A stretch of DNA of 64,000 bases, taken from NCBI RefSeq assembly GCF_030012565.1, contig NZ_CP124621.1, forward strand, positions 868,001 through 932,000, in the 5' to 3' direction. Numbering within the stretch: the first letter of the stretch is position 1; every line of letters starts with the position of its first letter. Shown piece by piece: positions 18,347-29,355 of this stretch. The notes below the pieces were generated by a model, which worked only from the letters and a program-made list of their open reading frames with translations, was not told the origin of the DNA and did not search any database. This DNA is from Mesomycoplasma ovipneumoniae (lineage in GTDB: Bacteria > Bacillota_I > Bacilli_A > Mycoplasmatales > Metamycoplasmataceae). The position numbers were made by a program, and so were the translations under genes.

Positions 18347-18404
18347 AAAAAATTGCCTAAAACCGGATGCTTTTTTGAAATTACCTTATCAAACTGGGAA
18401 ACTC
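18347..18404 (-). repeat. S element (copy e, inverted, degenerate)
   Basis: On the minus strand it starts GAGTTTCCCAGTTTGATAAG and ends with the CCGGTTTTAGG region and a T run. The first hairpin is missing. Its orientation suits termination of the minus-strand GDSL-like gene. Confidence 0.6.
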
Positions 18405-18407
18405 AGG

Positions 18408-18705
18408 AAAAAAAAATGCTTGGTCAAAAATAAAGTTATGTTATAATTAAACTCACTTAAGAATGAATTAATAAATTTTGATATTGAATTAAGGGGGGAA
18501 TTAGATATGTTTTTTGGCATGAAAAAAATGAAATAATGCGAATTTTCCATTATGTTTTTAAATATGATGGAATGCCTTAAATTTAACCGTTTAGAAATCT
18601 TCAAATTTATGGCTTTTAATTATTGTTCTTTCAAAACTTCATATATTTTTTTAGGTTCAATGTAAAAACGAGTTTTCTTTTTACATTGAGTTTAAATAGT
18701 AGTTG
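18408..18705 (+). ncRNA. L element, full copy 1: candidate structured RNA
   Basis: A9 tract (18408-18416), TTGGTC (18420-18425), 16-base spacer, TATAAT (18442-18447), then an approximately 250-base body. The body includes a Shine-Dalgarno-like AAGGGGGG (18491-18498) before a 9-codon ORF (18507-18536). Stem A is a 13-bp stem between 18545-18557 and 18560-18572, including wobble pairs. Stem B is a perfect 11-bp stem between 18658-18668 and 18678-18688. Copy 2, inverted, is at 55948-56236. Substitutions between copies keep both stems paired. A T7 run at 18705-18711 could end the transcript. Whether it is transcribed is not shown. Confidence 0.6.
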
Positions 18706-18710
18706 TTTTT

Positions 18711-18738
18711 TTATGACTTTTTGCTTTTGAGTTTATCT
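18711..18738 (+). repeat. 3' end of the GDSL-like gene, duplicated at 17561
   Basis: Right-hand partner of the direct repeat at 17561-17588. Here the bases encode the last residues (KLKSKKS) and stop of the minus-strand gene, so this is the original and the 17561 copy is the duplicate. Confidence 0.6.
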
Positions 18739-21566
18739 AATAAGTGATTAAAATCTAAATTATTTTCTAATTTTTTGTCTGTTTGTTCGGTAAAACCGTT
18801 GTTTTTTGTTAGCTCAATTTTGGTATTATATTCAATAGTTAATTCAGAAATAACCTCAAAAACAGAGTCAATTAACTTTTTAAAATAATTTGACTGGTCA
18901 GTTTGGTCCAATTTCTCAATAAATTCGTGTGGCAAAATTTTAGCAAAAAAAGACTTAAGTGCATCTAAAACTTTGGTATTGTTAAGGTTTTTGTCAATAA
19001 ACTTATACAAAATTGGTTTTAATTTTTGGGAATTATTAGACAATAAATTAAAAATTATGGCATATAAATCGGGACTATTTTGATATTTATAGTTATTAAC
19101 CAGGAAAACATCATCCATAATTGCACTAATTAAATCATTTAATTCTTTAAAATTATCTTGTGCCAGGAAATCTGAAAAAGACTCAAAAATTAAATTTAAA
19201 GACTGATAATTTTCAGAATTTTTGTCAAGAATAAAACTTAAATTAATTTTTGAAATAAATGGTAAAAATTTACCAAGCAGAGACTTAACAGAATCTAGTT
19301 GTTTAGCCGAAGGTGAAAAAGAGATAATATCTTGGAAAAGATTATAAATATTTCCCTTATCTTTGATAAAATCACTAACTTTATTGGTTAAATTAGAAAT
19401 AATATTAGAAAAGAAGGAAAAATCGGACTGATTATTGCTTACACCACTTTTTATTCCAAAAATAACTTCGTTAGATAACAAGTCAATTAAATTTTTGAAA
19501 GTTTTAGCATTAACTAATATGTCGCTAACGCTTGTGATCAAAGTTATAAGCGAATTTATGTCTTCTTTTTCAATATTAAAGCCAAATTGAGTTGATAAAG
19601 TCTCAAAAATAGCACTTAAAAAATTAGGTCTTTTAAGGGCTTCTATTACAAAATGTTTAATAAAAGTTACTGATTTATTGTAATTATTTGAATTTTGTAA
19701 AAATAAATACAAAACTTGACTAAAAGATTTAGCTGATACATAATCTTGGTTATTGTTTATTAATTCTGTAAAAATAAAGGTGACAAATTTTTGAACTGAA
19801 TTAAATTGAAATACTTCTTTTATTATTTGCTGAATATTTTCTTGAGTTGAAATTGAGCTAACTAATAATTTAGAAATTGCCGGTTGGTTAAATAGTAAAT
19901 TATAAAATAAATTAACTGTTTTAGTGTGGTGACTCTGAACATATTGACTAGACAAAATTTCCTTTAAAAGTCCAAGAATATTTTCCTGTGAAAGTGATTT
20001 TTCCTTCAAAAAACTCAATAAATCAGGGGATGTTTTTGTTTGGTCCGATGCGGATAAGTCAGAACTTTCTTGGTCTAAAGTCGAATCAGATTCGTTTTGT
20101 TCAACATTTTGGATAGCTGAATTTGCAATAAATTCCTGAGCATACTGTGTTAAATTTGTGAAAAAATCACTTTTTAAAATTACTTCAACAACATTATTGA
20201 ATGCCTCAAAATTTGGTTGAGATCTATTGGAAAAAGTGTTAATTAAATCTTTAAATACATTGACAATATCGCTCTGTTCTGAATCAAAAAAGCCAACAAA
20301 TTGAGTCAAAGCACTGGCATAATTTGTTGATTCTGGCTGCTGAAATGAAATTGTATGCAGATCTTTAATACTTTTTTCTTCAAAACTAGAATTTTCATTA
20401 ATAAAATTTTCAAGCGAACCATTGACAGTGATTTTTTCTAAAATTTCCTTATTGGAACCAAAATCTAATTGCTGAGACTCTAAATTATTAGACGAAAAAT
20501 TAGTTAGTAAAATTTCATCGTTTTCATCGCGTTTTTTAGATTTATTAAGACTTTTTGGGGATAAAGCTAATGAAATAATTAAATTTTGCGCTATTTGTTT
20601 GTTAGCCTTTATTTGAGGTCTGAAATCTAAATCTGTATCAAAAAATGGGTCTGATTTTCCGTCTCAAGATTTTTCAAAAAATGGATTTATGAAATTAACG
20701 CCCATTTGTTGTGAGACTTCTTTTATTTCATCGTTTAGACGACTTATTGAAAGTAAATTAGGTTCAAATTCTAGCAAATAATTTTTAAGCAAATCATTTA
20801 AAAATTTATCAATTTTTGCATGTTCATTATAATATCCGATTAAATTTATGTAAGTTTCAGGGTTAATATTTTTAATTAAAGTTATTAACCTTTTCAAATT
20901 ATGCTTAATTTTTGTAAATGCATAATTAATATTTGTTGTTATTGTCTCGTATGAATTTTGGGATCTATTACCTGAAAGAACAGTGTCAAAAAAAGTGCTA
21001 TTAAATGTATTAAGAAAGTCTTTAGAACCAATTGAAATTGTAATTAAATTAGCGTTTCGGATTTCATTTCTTAAGTTTGAAAAATCACCGCTAAAATTTT
21101 CAAATACTGAACGAATCGTGTCGGCAAAATTTGAAGAATTGTAAGTTTGAGCCCTTAAATTAACAAGATTTTCATCACTTATAATATTATTTTTTGGATC
21201 AAGAAGATAAATTCAATCTAGAATTGAGGAATTATTTAGGGCTAAATTTTTAAAAGATTTTACAGAATTAGGTTGGATACTTTGGGCAAAGTTGGCAAAA
21301 AAAGCAGGAAAAGAGATCCCGCTTATAGAACCGTTAGTCATTTTTCCGCGCCCGTCAAGATTGCTTTCTCAATCAAAACCTGAGCTAAGCGAATCGCCTA
21401 ATGCTAAATATTTTAATTCTTTTAACAACCCAGTTTCTGATTTTTTCAACAAATTTGGTGATAAATTAGTATTTTTTGCACTAAAAACAACTGCGCTTGA
21501 AATAATTCCAGCGTATAAGAGAAATGGTGTGGATGTTTGAAAGAGAATTTTTAAAGCTTTTTTCAT
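18711..21566 (-). CDS. GDSL/SGNH-hydrolase-like exported protein, giant (951 aa)
   Basis: ATG 21566 follows GAGG at about 9 bases and is preferred over TTG 21581. Many TGA codons are read as Trp. An N-terminal hydrophobic segment (residues about 8-30, FLLYAGIISSAVVFSA) is a signal anchor without a lipobox Cys. The SGNH domain follows: block I YLALGDSLSSGFD (Ser at about 59), block II-like NLALNNSS, and block III-like TISIGSKDFLNTF. At the place of the catalytic Asp-x-x-His block the sequence is DLDFRPQIKANKQIAQ, where His is Arg. Residues about 270-951 are Asn/Ser/Leu/Phe-rich predicted helices, possibly repeats. It is probably cell-surface attached. Lipase or esterase activity is uncertain. 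Confidence 0.75.
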
Positions 21567-21594
21567 TAGACCAAACCTCAATATTTAAAGATAA

Positions 21595-21600
21595 ATTATA
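21595..21600 (-). promoter_or_regulatory. candidate -10 box of the GDSL-like gene
   Basis: TATAAT on the minus strand lies about 28 bases before the ATG at 21566, within the 109-bp gap after the helicase gene. Confidence 0.45.
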
Positions 21601-21675
21601 CCACATGAGCACTAAAAACGTATGTTTTTCACTTAATAATGCAATTTTAATGATTTTTTGAAAAAAGGGGAAAAA

Positions 21676-24600
21676 TTAAGGATTTACTAAGGAAAAAGTT
21701 TCTCCTTTGTTTTCAAAAATTATTTTATCATCTAGTAATTTTTGAAAACATTGATCTAAATAGTCGCGAGTCTTTTTCTTTAGGAAAGAAAAATCCGTTA
21801 CTTCGAGAATTAATGAATATATATCCTCTTTTGAAATTGATTTAGTTTTTTGAATTATTGTTATAATCAAATCCTTAATTTCAAAATAATGTATTTCTCT
21901 TATTGGTCTTTTTGGTTCAAGGAAAAAATTATATTTTGTTACATTTTTTAAAAAATAATGGGACGGACTTTCAAAAATAACGTTGTTTTCTATAAAATTA
22001 TGTGCAATTTTCACACTTTTTGCTTTTATAGAGTTGGTAATTTTTGAATTTCCGCTTAATCAAAGGACAATTTTTTGGTGTTCTAGCTTACTGAGAATTT
22101 TAACTCTTTTAAAAATTTCCTCAAAAAAAGAATATTCGGTTTTAGTTTGATTTCATAAGTCAGTCAAATTTTCATCCGTAAATAAAAATCTTTTTTCAAA
22201 AAAGGACCTAAAATCAATTGGTTGTCTTTTTTTAACAATAGCTAATGGGGCGCTAAGTTTTTCAGCTGTTTTTGGCGATAAATCAGAAGGATTTTCTTCA
22301 ACACCCAGCGGTTTTTCTTCTTGAGATTTAAGTTTTTTTATTATTTCTTTTATTTTTTTAAGTTGACTACCCCTATTTTGGAATCAATCTAGCGATCAAA
22401 TTCTAAGGATATTTCAACCTCGAGACATTAGAACATTTTTTCACAAAATTTCGCGATCACGGGCATTTTTATGTTTTAAAAAACCAGACCCATCACATTG
22501 AATTCCGAGTAAATAACTATTTTCATTTTGCGGATTTAAAACTGCTAAATCGATTTTGTAATCTGAATATCCCACGTTTTTGACAACTTTTAGGCCCATA
22601 TTTGTTAATTCTTTGTAGACAGAATCCTCAAAACTTACTTGTGATTCTGAAGTATTATCAGGTTTATTTTCTACAAACAAATTATGTTTAGCGATTTCTA
22701 GATATTTTTTAAGAAAACTTGCCCCACGTGTACGGACTTTTTCTAAATCAATTTGCTCAGGATCAAGTGATGTAACCATTATTGTTGAATATTTTGCACG
22801 TGTAAAGGCAACATTTAGACGTCTGTAACCATTTTTTTGGTTAATGGCTCCAAAATGAAGTGAAACTCTGTTTTGCTCATTAGGACCAAAATTTAATGAA
22901 AAAATGATTATATCGCGCTCGTCACCTTGAACTGATTCAATATTTTTGACAAAAATTTCGGTAGATGATTCATCGCTAAAAAACTGGGAAAAATAAGGCT
23001 TATTTGCTTTAAATTTTTCTAATTTTGATTGAATGAGATTTCGCTGTACTGAATTAGTTGTAACAATTCCTATCGAAAATTTGTTTTGATATTTTGTAAG
23101 AATTTGGTCTAGTATTTCAATAACAGTATCTGCTTCTTTTTCATTTCTTCGCTCTTTATAAAGTGCATTTTCAACTTTTACAAGCTTAATACCTTGCAAA
23201 TCCTGAGGTTTTTGACTTGTTGGAAAAGTAACTAAATCGTTATTATAAATTTCAATGTTAGAAGGTTGAATTAATTCTTCAAACTTTGAGCGATAGTGTC
23301 ATGTTAGCCTGTAAGATTTTAAAAATGTTTGACTGACATCAAGAATTGAGAGATAATCTGAAACATTAAAGTCAGTAAAATCAGATTCTTCATCCTCGCT
23401 TTCAGGAATTGTGTCAAAAAAATTTGTTGGGGGCATTTGTTCTTTGTCACCAGCAATTATATATTGCTTTGCGCGCACAATTGCTCCAATTGCACTTTCG
23501 GGTTTTACTTGTGATGCCTCATCAAAAATAACAAGATCAAATTCCATATCACTATTTTTAATGTAGGAACTTACTGAGAGTGGCGACATCATCAAACAAG
23601 GCTTTAATTTTCTTAATAAATTCGGAATTCTGACAAAAAGTTCGTGAAACGGCATTAAACGCCGAGATTTATTAGCTTCTTGTCTTAAAATTCTAATTTC
23701 TGGAGTATATTCAGAAACTGAGTCAATTTGGGGAATTTTTTCAAGAAGAATGGCATCAACTCTTTTTGCCGACAGTAAATCTAATTTTTCTTGGGCAAGC
23801 TCAAATTTATCTTGATTTGAACTTAGTGTTTGTCAATCATAATTATGAAATTCGGTGCTAATTATTTGATCTATTAAAATTTTGTAAAATTTTTTGGCAA
23901 AAGTTTTATAAAAATCAATTTCTAAGTTTTGGTCAATTGCTTTATTTATGAAGTCATCAATTCCAAAATCTGATAAAAGGGAAATATTGGCATTAATTTG
24001 GGCAATTTCATGAATTTTGTCTATCTTATATAGTTTTGTTTGAAGATTGCTTTCGAATCTTTTCTTTTCTAAAAAGTTAAAATTAACCTCTTTTGAATCA
24101 AATTCAAGCGAAAATTCTCGCCAAATATCAACAAATTGACTAACAGGTTCAAATAATTTTTTATTCAAAAGCTCTCTTGTATATTTTGAATCAAGGAAAA
24201 AATCAACAAATTGCTTGTCTTGAACTTTTACTTTTGTTGTATCATTCAAGATTTTTAACTTTTTATAAAACTTTAATTGATAAAAATTTGCCTGGATTTG
24301 GGCGGGATTTGTTTCACCAGGTTTGAATAAAAGGGTTGAAAGCCATTTTCCAAGCGAGATTTTTTTGTTTTTTAAGGTAATAATTTCTGATGAGTTTTCA
24401 AGAAAAGTTGTGTCAGAAAAATCTTTCTTAAAATACGGAGTTAATTTTTGTTTGATTTTTTTGTATCTAAAGTCTAAAAATTTAAGTTTTTTATTGAGAT
24501 GATCTTCAATAATTTGACAACACTCTTTGACAGGAACATCTAAAGGAATTTGCTTAAAATGAACGTAAAGTTTTTTTTCTAAGTCAGAAATATCTGATTG

Positions 24601-26427
24601 AATTTGCAAAATTTGCGAATATTTTTGAATTTCTTGGGACAAATTTTGCAACTTTTCGAGCTCAGCCAAATCAATTTTTTCTAGGTTATTTAAAATTTTT
24701 AAAAAATCAAACAAGTAAAGAATATTATTTAAATGTTGATCTGGATGCATCAAGAAAAAATTAAACTCTTTGATGTTATTGAAAATAGTATGACTTAAAT
24801 TTGTCAAACTTAAAATTCAAGTTCTAAATTTGTCTTTTTTGAATTCATCAATAGTTTTTTGACTAAAACCATATCAAGGGTGTTTTTTTAAATTAAAGTT
24901 GATAGTTTTTATTTTCTGAAATAAATCACTAAGTCCTCATTCAATTTTTTGAAGGGCAAAATAGTCAATTTTTTTTAGTTTTTCTTCTGAAATTGAAAAT
25001 TCAAAATTTGGAATATCAATCAAATTTTGATATTCAGCAATTAAGTCATAAACACTTTTTTGTAACGGAGGACGAACTTGAGTCAGTTTTTCACCGTAAT
25101 TATTCAGTTTTTGACGCAATTCAATATAATTATTTTCAATTAAAGCAGACTCTGAAGCATTCAATAATATTGAATTAGCCCCTTTTTCGAGCGTGGTTAA
25201 AAGATTGTCAACTACATCTTTTTTGTTAATATTTTCGTTGTGAATAGCTATAACTGAATCAGAAAGTCCGATTTTTTTAAGGTTTGAATAAACAACATTA
25301 AGTGCGGCTAGTTTTTCTGAAACAAATAAAACTGTTTTATTTCTTGCTAAAAATTCATTAATTATATTAGTGATGGTTTGGGACTTTCCGGTTCCAGGAG
25401 GACCATCAAGAATGAAATTTTCACCACGAATTGCAGCCTGAATTGCTTTTTCCTGAGATGAATCGGCTGGCAAAATATGAAAATAATCTGATGGGGCAAG
25501 ATCATTATTAGAACTAGAACCGACGACAGTATCTTGATTATTTTCACCGATAGGGGCGACAGAATTATTTGGTTTGGGGGTAGAATTTCCAATTATTTCA
25601 TTATAAAAAGGATTATTAATTATTTTTTCTTCATTTTCAACTAAGTCAGTGTAAATTTCAATTTTACTATAATCAAAAAGGCTCAATTGAATTGAGCGAA
25701 TTATTTCTCAATTTGAATTAGTGTTATTTTTGTGAAATAATTTTTCAAAATTTAGAAAATTTTCCCTAATTGAGAGTGTTGTATCAATTTTAAACTTAGA
25801 TAACTGGCTATCTAAGTTTAAAATTTGTAATTTTTTAAGAAGAGTTAAATTTATACTTAATGATGAATTATCAAGAAATTCGAGTCAATATTTCTCTTTT
25901 CCTTGCTCTAACATTCGGCTAAGTTGGGCAGGAAATAAAAAAATAGGACTATAATAAGGGGTTTTTTCATCATCTTTTTCAAATCATTTCAAAAATCCAA
26001 TACCAAGATAAAGAATATTTATCGCTTTTTCTTCTTTAAAATTTTTGGATTTTGAGTACAAATTTTTAATAATTAAATTCTCTTGCTCAACGGGAAAGTC
26101 TGATATTATCAAATTTGAGATGTTTTTAGTGTTTATTAATTCATTTTGAATTTCTTCTAGTGTTAGTGGTGTAAAATTTTTAGGCTTTGATTTTGAAGTT
26201 GACTGCTTTTTAGCATTTTTTTCGGGGTAGCGAAAAAATATTTTTGCTTTAGTTTCTACAACATTATCAAGAAAATCATTAAAATTAGGCAATAAAATTC
26301 CAAGTTTTATTGGCCTTGTTTTTGTTGGGATGTTTAAATTAAAATTGATTAATCGATTTCTTTTGGAAACATCAAGCAATTTATTTTGTCATTTTTTTAG
26401 ATCTTCACGAACATTATCAACTTCCAT
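21676..26427 (-). CDS. DUF4011 / superfamily 1 helicase / Vsr-like nuclease protein (1583 aa)
   Basis: All segments are in one frame once TGA is Trp; I read the gaps and found no TAA or TAG. The N-terminus WQNKLLDVSKRNRLINF (residues about 13-29) is the DUF4011 signature. The helicase motifs are Walker A DGPPGTGKSQTIT (about 341-353), Walker B-like DLVIFDEASQV (about 963-973), motif V SVQGDERDIIIFSL and motif VI RRLNVAFTRAKYS (about 1204). A Vsr-like nuclease region follows: YKIDLAV, GIQCDGSGFLKH, ARDREILW, RGWNILRIWSLDWF (about 1290-1350). The domain order matches the Hhe anti-phage protein described in bacterial defence surveys. ATG 26427 is preceded by AAGGGAAA. Confidence 0.88.
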
Positions 26428-26451
26428 ATTTCCCTTATTAAATCAAGTTTT

Positions 26452-26465
26452 ATTATAATATTATA
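26452..26465 (-). promoter_or_regulatory. two overlapping -10-like boxes upstream of the helicase gene
   Basis: TATAAT occurs twice on the minus strand (26452-26457 and 26460-26465), 25-38 bases before the ATG, in the 59-bp gap after tyrS. This suggests the helicase gene has its own promoter. Confidence 0.5.
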
Positions 26466-26486
26466 AAATATTTTTTGTAATTTTAT

Positions 26487-27731
26487 TTAAATTAGCTCGA
26501 AAATAAAGAATTGTTTCTTGCCTTTTTTAATTAAAAAGAGGTTGTTTTGATCAGCTAAACTAGTATTAATTCCAGAAGAAGATTCAATTTTTATACCGTT
26601 AATTTCGAGAGCTTTATGTGAAATAAATTCATTTAATTCACGTTTTGAGCTAAAAATGCCTAATTCAATTAGACTGTTTTGGCCAAAAAAATTTGCACTA
26701 AAATAGGGCAAAATTTTTTTTAGTTCCAACTTATCATTAAAAGTTATTTCAAAATAATTTATTTTATTAAATAGAATTTGGGTTATTTTTTCTGCAATTT
26801 CAAGTCCTTTTTGGCCGTGAATGTTAAAAACAACCTCTTTTGCCAATTCTTTTTGCAAAATTCGGTCTTTTTTATTTTGATTGTGCAAAGAAATTAACTG
26901 TCTAATTGAATCTAGATCTAAAAATGACAGTCAGAGCATGATTTTTTCAGCCTGTGAATCACTTTGATTCAACAAAAATTGATATAAATTAAAAGGTGAA
27001 TACATATTTTTATCAAGCCAAATCGGTTTTCCAAGACTTTTGCCAAATTTTTCATTATTTTCATCAGTAAGTAAATTTGTTGTAAAAACAAAGGTCTTGT
27101 CCTTATTTTTTAGGTTTGATTTTTTAATAAAATCAAGGCCAGTGACCATATTGCCTCATTGATCAGATCCCCCTGATTGGGCAATTATGTCGTGATTTTG
27201 GGATAAAAATTTAAAATCTCACCCTTGAATTAGTTGATAAGAAAATTCTGTAAATGAGAGTCCAGATTCAATCCGCGAAGAAACAGAATCTTTAGCTAAC
27301 AAATAAGCAATATTAATATTTTTACCAATATCACGCAAAAAGGTTAAAATATTCATATCTTTGTAAATTTCAAAATTATCAAAAACAGGTAAATTAAACG
27401 ATTTTAATTGATTTTTTATTTTTTCAGTATTATTTTTGACACTTTCAAAGTCAAGTAATTTTCGTTCATTAGGTCTAAAAGACGGATCTCCAATCATTCC
27501 AGTTGCCCCACCGACAACCGCAAGAACCTTAATTCCAAAATTTTGAAGACGTTGTAAAAGATTTATTGAAATGTAATTGCCCAAATGAAGCGAAGGTGCC
27601 GTTGGATCAAAGCCGATATAAATTCCATTTTCAGAAGAAAGATTTAAAAATCTATCAGGATTAGTGATATCTTTTAAAATTCCTCTTTGTTTTAGCTCAT
27701 CAAGAAAATCAATTTTATTTTTGTCAGACAT
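26487..27731 (-). CDS. tyrS: tyrosyl-tRNA synthetase (414 aa)
   Basis: Charges tRNA-Tyr. Class I synthetase with the HIGH-type signature PSLHLGNYISINLLQ, the Tyr-binding SGGSDQWGNM region and the KMSKS-type KFGKSLGKPIWLD. The C-terminal S4-like domain (ELGIFSSKRELNEFISHKAL) binds tRNA. TGA Trp codons break the standard frame at three places. The start at ATG 27731 is favoured by GGAGAG about 10 bases upstream; the ORF opens earlier with TTG. Length is normal. Confidence 0.96.
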
Positions 27732-27754
27732 AGAAAAACTCTCCAAAATTAGTG

Positions 27755-28582
27755 CTATTTTTTCAATAAAAGGGCGATTTCTTGATCATAAATTGGCTTA
27801 TTATCAACATAAGGCGTTTCTAAAATTATTGGAATATTATCAAAAAGTGGGTCATGAACAATTTTTTGAAGAGTTTCAAGACCAATAAAACCTTTGTCGA
27901 TATTAGCGTGACGATCTTTTTTTGAACCCAGCGGATTTGCTGAATCATTTAGATGAATAACTTTTATGTGATTTATTATTTTAGTTTTTATTAATTCTTG
28001 TTGAAATTCAGCATAATTTTTAAGATCATAACCAGCATCTCAAACATGACAAGTATCAAGGCAAACCCCAATTCTTTCTGAATTTAGGTCTTGAATTATC
28101 TCGACTATTTCCTCAAAACTTGAGCACATTTCAGTACCTTTTCCGGCCATAGTTTCAAGTAAAATTTCAACATTTTTTGTTTTTTCAAGTATAACTTTAA
28201 GTGATTTTACAAGTTGATTTTTTGCTTCTAATCTTGTATAGGTTGTATAAAAACCTGGGTGCAAAACCAAGAATTTTGCCCCTATAAAGTTCATTTTTTC
28301 AATCTCTTTGACCAAAAAATCAATAGAAAAATTAGCTTTTAATGGATTGGCTAAATTTAAAATATAAGGAGCATGAACGACTATATCAGCAGGCGGAATT
28401 TGCTTAGAAAATTCAGCGACATACTGTTCAAATTTATAATTTTCAGGCTTGGTTCTCATTGTTGACTGAGGTGGACCTAAAAAAATCATTGCTGTATTTG
28501 CTTTATTTTTTAGAGAAATATCGATTGCACCAAAAAGGTAATCTGGTTTTTTGAAAGGTACATGTGATCCAATTTTTATCAT
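27755..28582 (-). CDS. nfo: endonuclease IV (275 aa)
   Basis: Zinc-dependent AP endonuclease of base-excision repair. Characteristic segments are [13 protein letters not shown] at the N-terminus, [61 protein letters not shown] and [20 protein letters not shown], which carry the metal-binding His, Asp and Glu residues. The ATG lies inside the end of the nif3-like gene: ATGATAA overlaps by 7 bases, so translation is probably coupled. TGA in TCHVW is Trp. Confidence 0.96.
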
Positions 28583-29349
28583 TTGATTTTAACCTCGCTT
28601 AAAATTTCAGGTAATTTAAAACTGTAAATTTCGATGTTTTTAAATTTTTCTTGCAATAATTGGGCAATTTTATCAGTAAAAACTTGCTCAATAAGATGGG
28701 GAATTTCTAAAACTTTGATTTTATGATGATTGATCGTAAGTTGATCTGATCATTTGAGATCAGAAGTTATAACAAGATTGGCTTTTTGTTTTTTTGCCAA
28801 AAGACATGCTAAAATTCCGCCTGAACCTGGAAGAATTGCCACTTTTTTTGGCAAAAAATCTTGTGAAAAATTAGCTCGAAAAGTCGCTAAATTGCTATTT
28901 AGTGAAATTCTTTTTAAAATTTCTGAGACCTTTAAATTATTTTCAATTAAAATGTTAAAATCATCGATTTTTTTAGCACTGCTTGCATCTAGATCTCACT
29001 GGTTGGCGATTGAAAATGCTGTTTGGTTATCTGTTGAGTCAAAATTCGTGTGGAGCCCGAGGACACTAATTGAGTGTTTTTTTAGAAGGCTCGAAATTTT
29101 TTTCTTGTATGGCGAATTTTGAAATTCTTCCTTTTTTGTCGGATAAAAAAAGAAAGGATGATGTGAAACTATTAAATTATAATTATTTTTAATAGCAAAA
29201 TCTAAAACACTTTGTGTAAGATCAATGCAAATAAGAACCTTAGAAATTTCAGAATCAAAAAAGAGATTTCAACCGCAATTATCTCAGACTTGACAGTTTT
29301 CTAAGGGAAATTTTTCAAGCAAAAAATCGCCAATTACTTTTGTTTTCAT
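28576..29349 (-). CDS. Nif3-like dinuclear metal-centre protein (257 aa)
   Basis: Readable only with TGA as Trp, because Trp codons come early and often. Runs from ATG 29349 to TAA 28576. It begins [20 protein letters not shown] then VWDNCGWNLF, and has the Nif3/YqfO motifs [11 protein letters not shown] (metal-binding His pair), [32 protein letters not shown] and [11 protein letters not shown] with a following HH near the C-terminus. The biochemical role of the family is unsettled; it has been linked to GTP cyclohydrolase I type 2-like folds. It ends KIKW-stop, where the TGA Trp codon and TAA overlap the nfo start. It begins 6 bp upstream of the end of rpoD's reading direction, as part of the same operon. 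Confidence 0.92.
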
Positions 29350-29355
29350 ACTTTT

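Noticed and set aside
17590-18404. CRISPR array
   Set aside because: The S repeats are about 100 bp, irregularly spaced, in both orientations, and without unique spacers of constant length.
18389-18604. Minus-strand ORF of 71 codons inside L copy 1
   Set aside because: It runs across the promoter and stem A of a repeat; the inverted copy at 55948-56236 does not preserve the frame, so RNA structure explains the conservation better.
17561-18710. Insertion sequence or transposon
   Set aside because: No transposase frame is present in the island under code 4, and the termini do not show matching inverted repeats. It is better described as accumulated short repeats.
28754-29122. Plus-strand ORF of 122 codons
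   Set aside because: It is the antisense shadow of the nif3-like gene, which is well supported on the minus strand with recognisable motifs.
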